This document shows, one piece after another, positions 60,901-64,000 of a stretch of 64,000 bases of DNA. Source of the DNA: Himantopus leucocephalus (Eukaryota; Chordata; Aves; Charadriiformes; Recurvirostridae); assembly GCA_003993805.1 (NCBI GenBank), contig RSEF01000003.1, positions 44,449,614-44,513,613 of the forward strand. Reading direction: 5' to 3'. A program made the translations under genes and the position numbers. Below the pieces are notes generated by a model. It worked only from the letters and a program-made list of their open reading frames with translations. It was not told the DNA's origin and made no database searches. How positions within the stretch are numbered: the stretch's first letter is position 1; each line of letters starts with the position of its first letter.

Positions 60901-63900
60901 GTATTTGCTTGGTCTGGGACAAACTCATGTGAGGACAATGCCAACCATTTAACGGCATGGGCAACCGCCCGGGCCTGTGCCCTGCCTCCGCGTTGTTTAT
61001 TGGTTTGTTAGTAGCTTGCTGCTAGCCAACACTAGTATAGACAGAGCGCCTGCCATTAACAAGGGCAATAAAGTACCTATGAGGAAAATGTCCAAAGTGT
61101 TTCATCTGGTTCTATAAGAAAAAGGTGCTTTCTCATCTGGAGTTCCATCTCTTTTGCCCTGGTCACTCCAGAGCTGAGTAGTGTGGTTTTTTGTGTGGTG
61201 CCTAGCAGAGGCAGCCCTGGCTGCCGTGCATCGCTGCCATCCCAGCGGATGCTGCTGCTATTACAAGTAGTAATACGGCCAGGTTTAAGACAGGCCTGCC
61301 GTGCAGGAGTATAATGATCCGGGTGGCCAGCTTACCAAAGAGAACAAAGAAATTATTATAGGGTCAGACAAAAAATAAGGGGAAAAAAAACCCTAAAAGA
61401 AAACAAAGAGCCATTGACAAGAGGCACAAATTAGTTAGGTCTCCAGTGTCATTCTCCATCTGATAAAACAAAAATGTCCAGAGCAACAATTAACAAGAAA
61501 ATATGAGGGGGTAAAATATCTCTGTTTAGCTCCAGGTACTGACTATACACAGAGCTCTTTTTTTTCTTTTTTCCTGCCCCCTCATGCTTTGGGTTATCTT
61601 AAGTCTTGGTTAATGTGAAGCTCTGTGTGCGTGTGTGAGTGTGGTGCAGTCCCCGCGGGTTTGGGAGCTGCCTTTTGTGAAGGGAAGCAAAAGAGCAAAG
61701 CCGGTGCAGAGGAAACAGGAATGTGCTTTGGGTGATCCTAGGAAATACAGCTCAGGGACAGGAATGAGAGCTTGAAAAGGACTCACAACTGGAGGCAAAT
61801 CCAGTGGATGGTTAAGGATGGGAAGAGAGCACTGAATAAAACTAAAGGAACAGAAAAAGAAAGCTGCAGAGAGTGCCGTTCCTGGGCTGCTCTGGGGTAA
61901 ATTGGTCATCGCTGGCAGGCAGCGAGGGGGAGGAGGGATGGACTGCACCCACCAAAGGGCCGTGTGAACAGCGGAGAGCTGAGTACAAGTTGGCTTTGCC
62001 ACATCGAAGAGAAAGGGAATAATCTGTTGCCCATAGCATGTGGAGGTAAATAAAGTGAGAAATAATGAGCTTAAATTGCAGCAGGGAAAGCTCAATACAG
62101 ATGGTAGGACAAACTTTCCAATGGTATGGACAGTTGCATATTGCAATTGCCTCCTGAGGCAGAAGCATCTCCAGCAAGGTGAGACCCCCCCGGGGCTATC
62201 AGGAATGGTTAGGGATGGATGATTTTATTTCCAGGCAGCTGGGATGTGCTGGTGTTTCCTGACAGCTTCTCTTCCAACTATACTTTTGGAAGCCAACCCA
62301 AGGACTGTAACGTGCAATGGCTCCGTGGTGATTTTCACTGACAATGCTACGGAAACCAGACAAAGCCTAGGATACATTTCAGTGCTCTTTCTCCCTCACC
62401 ATAACATTTGTTTGCATGTGTGGAAGTCAATGCATCTGTTCAATTCGCTTTTTGTCCATCTACTTCACTGACCAGCTCCTCCTGCCCTGTGGATCACTGG
62501 TGTGTCCCTAAAGCGCAGCCTGAAAACTACAGAGTTGGGTGCCCTTCTAGGAGCCCTTTTGGGTCCCTTCCCCATGCGAGTGCGGCCAGCTGCCCAGCAC
62601 CGGGCACTGCCTGCAGCCAGGAGACTGCTTGTCCCTGTGGGTGAGGCACCCATGGGTGCTGGGTGCCAGACGCTGCCCAAGAAGCCTGCAAGAAGACATA
62701 GTCAAGAGCTGGCAGATGTACAGCTAGATGCTGTTAAATGCTGTCTGTTCTGGATTTCAGGTTGCTGTCTCAGAGAGAAAGACCACAGAAACAAGAAATA
62801 ACACTTTCCTCTTACAGTTTAGTGTTTGGAAGCGGTGGTTTTTCTTGCCTAAATTATACCATTTACCTATATCATACCCTCTCCATACAGTCTCACTGGC
62901 AAAGTCCCCATTGGGTTTGCAGTGATTCCTCTTTCCTTCCCTGCTGGATCGACAGACTCAGCTGGTGGCCTCGAAATTGGTCTGAATTCCTTCTACTTTT
63001 CACAGCAGCTAGTGGCATCGTAAGTTATTCAGGCAAAGTCTGCCCAGCAAGCTTGTTGCTGCGGCACGAAGCAGAAGGGAGAAGCCCTACCTTTACTGCA
63101 TTAGCTTTTGTAGTTCAAATAATTAACATTTCTTTCGTCAGTAAACTGAAGAAGCATGAATTGAAGGTGAACAAATAAAAATATCTTTTTTTTTTTTTTT
63201 CCTAGGCAGTAAGGACTGGATTCTGCAAACCCTTGTGCAGCTTGCTTCCCTGTTAACCCGAGCGTAAACGTTCTTGCGTTCAAGGCCTGACTGGAGATCT
63301 TCTGCAACAGCTTGTCCTTCAAAAGCTAAATGACAATAATAAATTGTCCTACTTAAACAAGGGACCTATTTCACCTTTTCACCACACTCATAAAAAAACG
63401 GCAGTGCTGAATACACTTAAAGATCAAAGGCCTGGTATGCAAAACAGGTCCTGTGCACCAAACTGACACACTGCTTAGGGGTTTGTTGCTATGGTGCTAT
63501 TGCCTTGACAAGTTGAATTATCTCTCATCAGCCTCTGTGGCAGCCTAGACAGAAAAGTAACCATTGAAAAATAACCAAATTTTGTCTTTAACTACAGTCA
63601 CTGAGCAGTTAATTTTTTTTAAAGCTTTAATCACCCTTAACTTCACGTTTGGCTATTAACCCACCAACCGATCATTAACTATACGGACCGAATGACTGAT
63701 TTCCAGAGGATTGGTCCAAAGCTGGGTTGGTTTTTAATTTTTTTTCTGAAGGACTTTAATATCTCCCACCAGCACGCAGACAATCTATTGAATCCCCCAT
63801 CAGACTCCGGGGCTGAGCAGGGGGGTACTTACAGGTTATCTGCGTAGAAACACACTGCTCGGAGCTGATAAACTCACTGAGGCTCTATCCTGCTTTCCAA

Positions 63901-64000
63901 TTTAACTCAAGCCTCGCTAAGCGGCAGGAGTAACCTGACTGAATTGTTGTGGGTCACAGCTTGAAGTCTTTAATCAACATTCCCAGCTTAATCAATGGGA

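Larger units (their letters stand above)
51271..64000. other. Upstream flank of RHOU, no gene seen
   Basis: Nearly 13 kb without a supported exon. GC-rich islets at 59.4-60.9 kb give frames up to 162 codons without family similarity. A T15 run at 63186-63200 and an A15 run at 59833-59847 are present. The AT-rich end (63580-63760) is complex sequence that could be regulatory. Confidence 0.55.

Noticed and set aside
1..64000. CRISPR arrays, operons, phage or plasmid genes, or a novel defence system
   Set aside because: The sequence is vertebrate nuclear DNA with spliceosomal introns and retrotransposon relics. No regularly spaced repeats or prokaryotic gene clusters are present.

Overview
This is a vertebrate nuclear genome window, most likely from a bird. 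Two observations support that. The one recognisable gene is a three-exon Rho-family GTPase, RHOU (Wrch-1), with spliceosomal introns and a CpG-island promoter. The flanks hold chicken-repeat-1 (CR1) retrotransposon relics, including a copy at 25.08-25.26 kb with the typical terminal AATCATAG repeats, in an otherwise repeat-poor sequence. A turtle or crocodilian is less likely but not excluded from the sequence alone.

Layout. The left part (1 to about 42.0 kb) lies downstream of the gene and has no coding sequence I can support. It holds degenerate CR1 fragments (1.83, 9.66, 25.08 and 36.56 kb), MIR/CORE-SINE-like remnants, small palindromic repeats, a roughly 560 bp polypyrimidine tract (28.2-28.8 kb), one 100-N scaffold gap (25496-25595) and several one-N contig joins flanked by duplicated sequence. 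RHOU occupies about 42.0-49.7 kb on the minus strand: a 3' UTR of about 2.6 kb (about 41990-44567), exon 3 (44568-45023), intron 2 (45024-48084), exon 2 (48085-48143), intron 1 (48144-48975), exon 1 coding part (48976-49309), and a CpG-rich 5' UTR and promoter with two CCAAT boxes. The right part (about 50.1-64 kb) lies upstream of the gene and is again non-coding as far as I can tell.

The predicted RHOU protein is 282 residues: a proline-rich and Ala/Gly-rich N-terminus, a complete Rho-type G domain, and the C-terminal CCFV motif used for palmitoylation. The reading frame is intact and all splice sites are canonical. The long flanks without genes fit a gene-desert position around a developmentally regulated gene, so distal enhancers are plausible, but no single regulatory element is proved here. 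I found no tRNA, rRNA, CRISPR array, intact transposase or undescribed multi-gene system. The most useful irregularities are the repeated one-N/direct-duplication assembly signature, the expanded N-terminal Gly-Ala tract of RHOU, and a possible upstream ORF in its 5' UTR.
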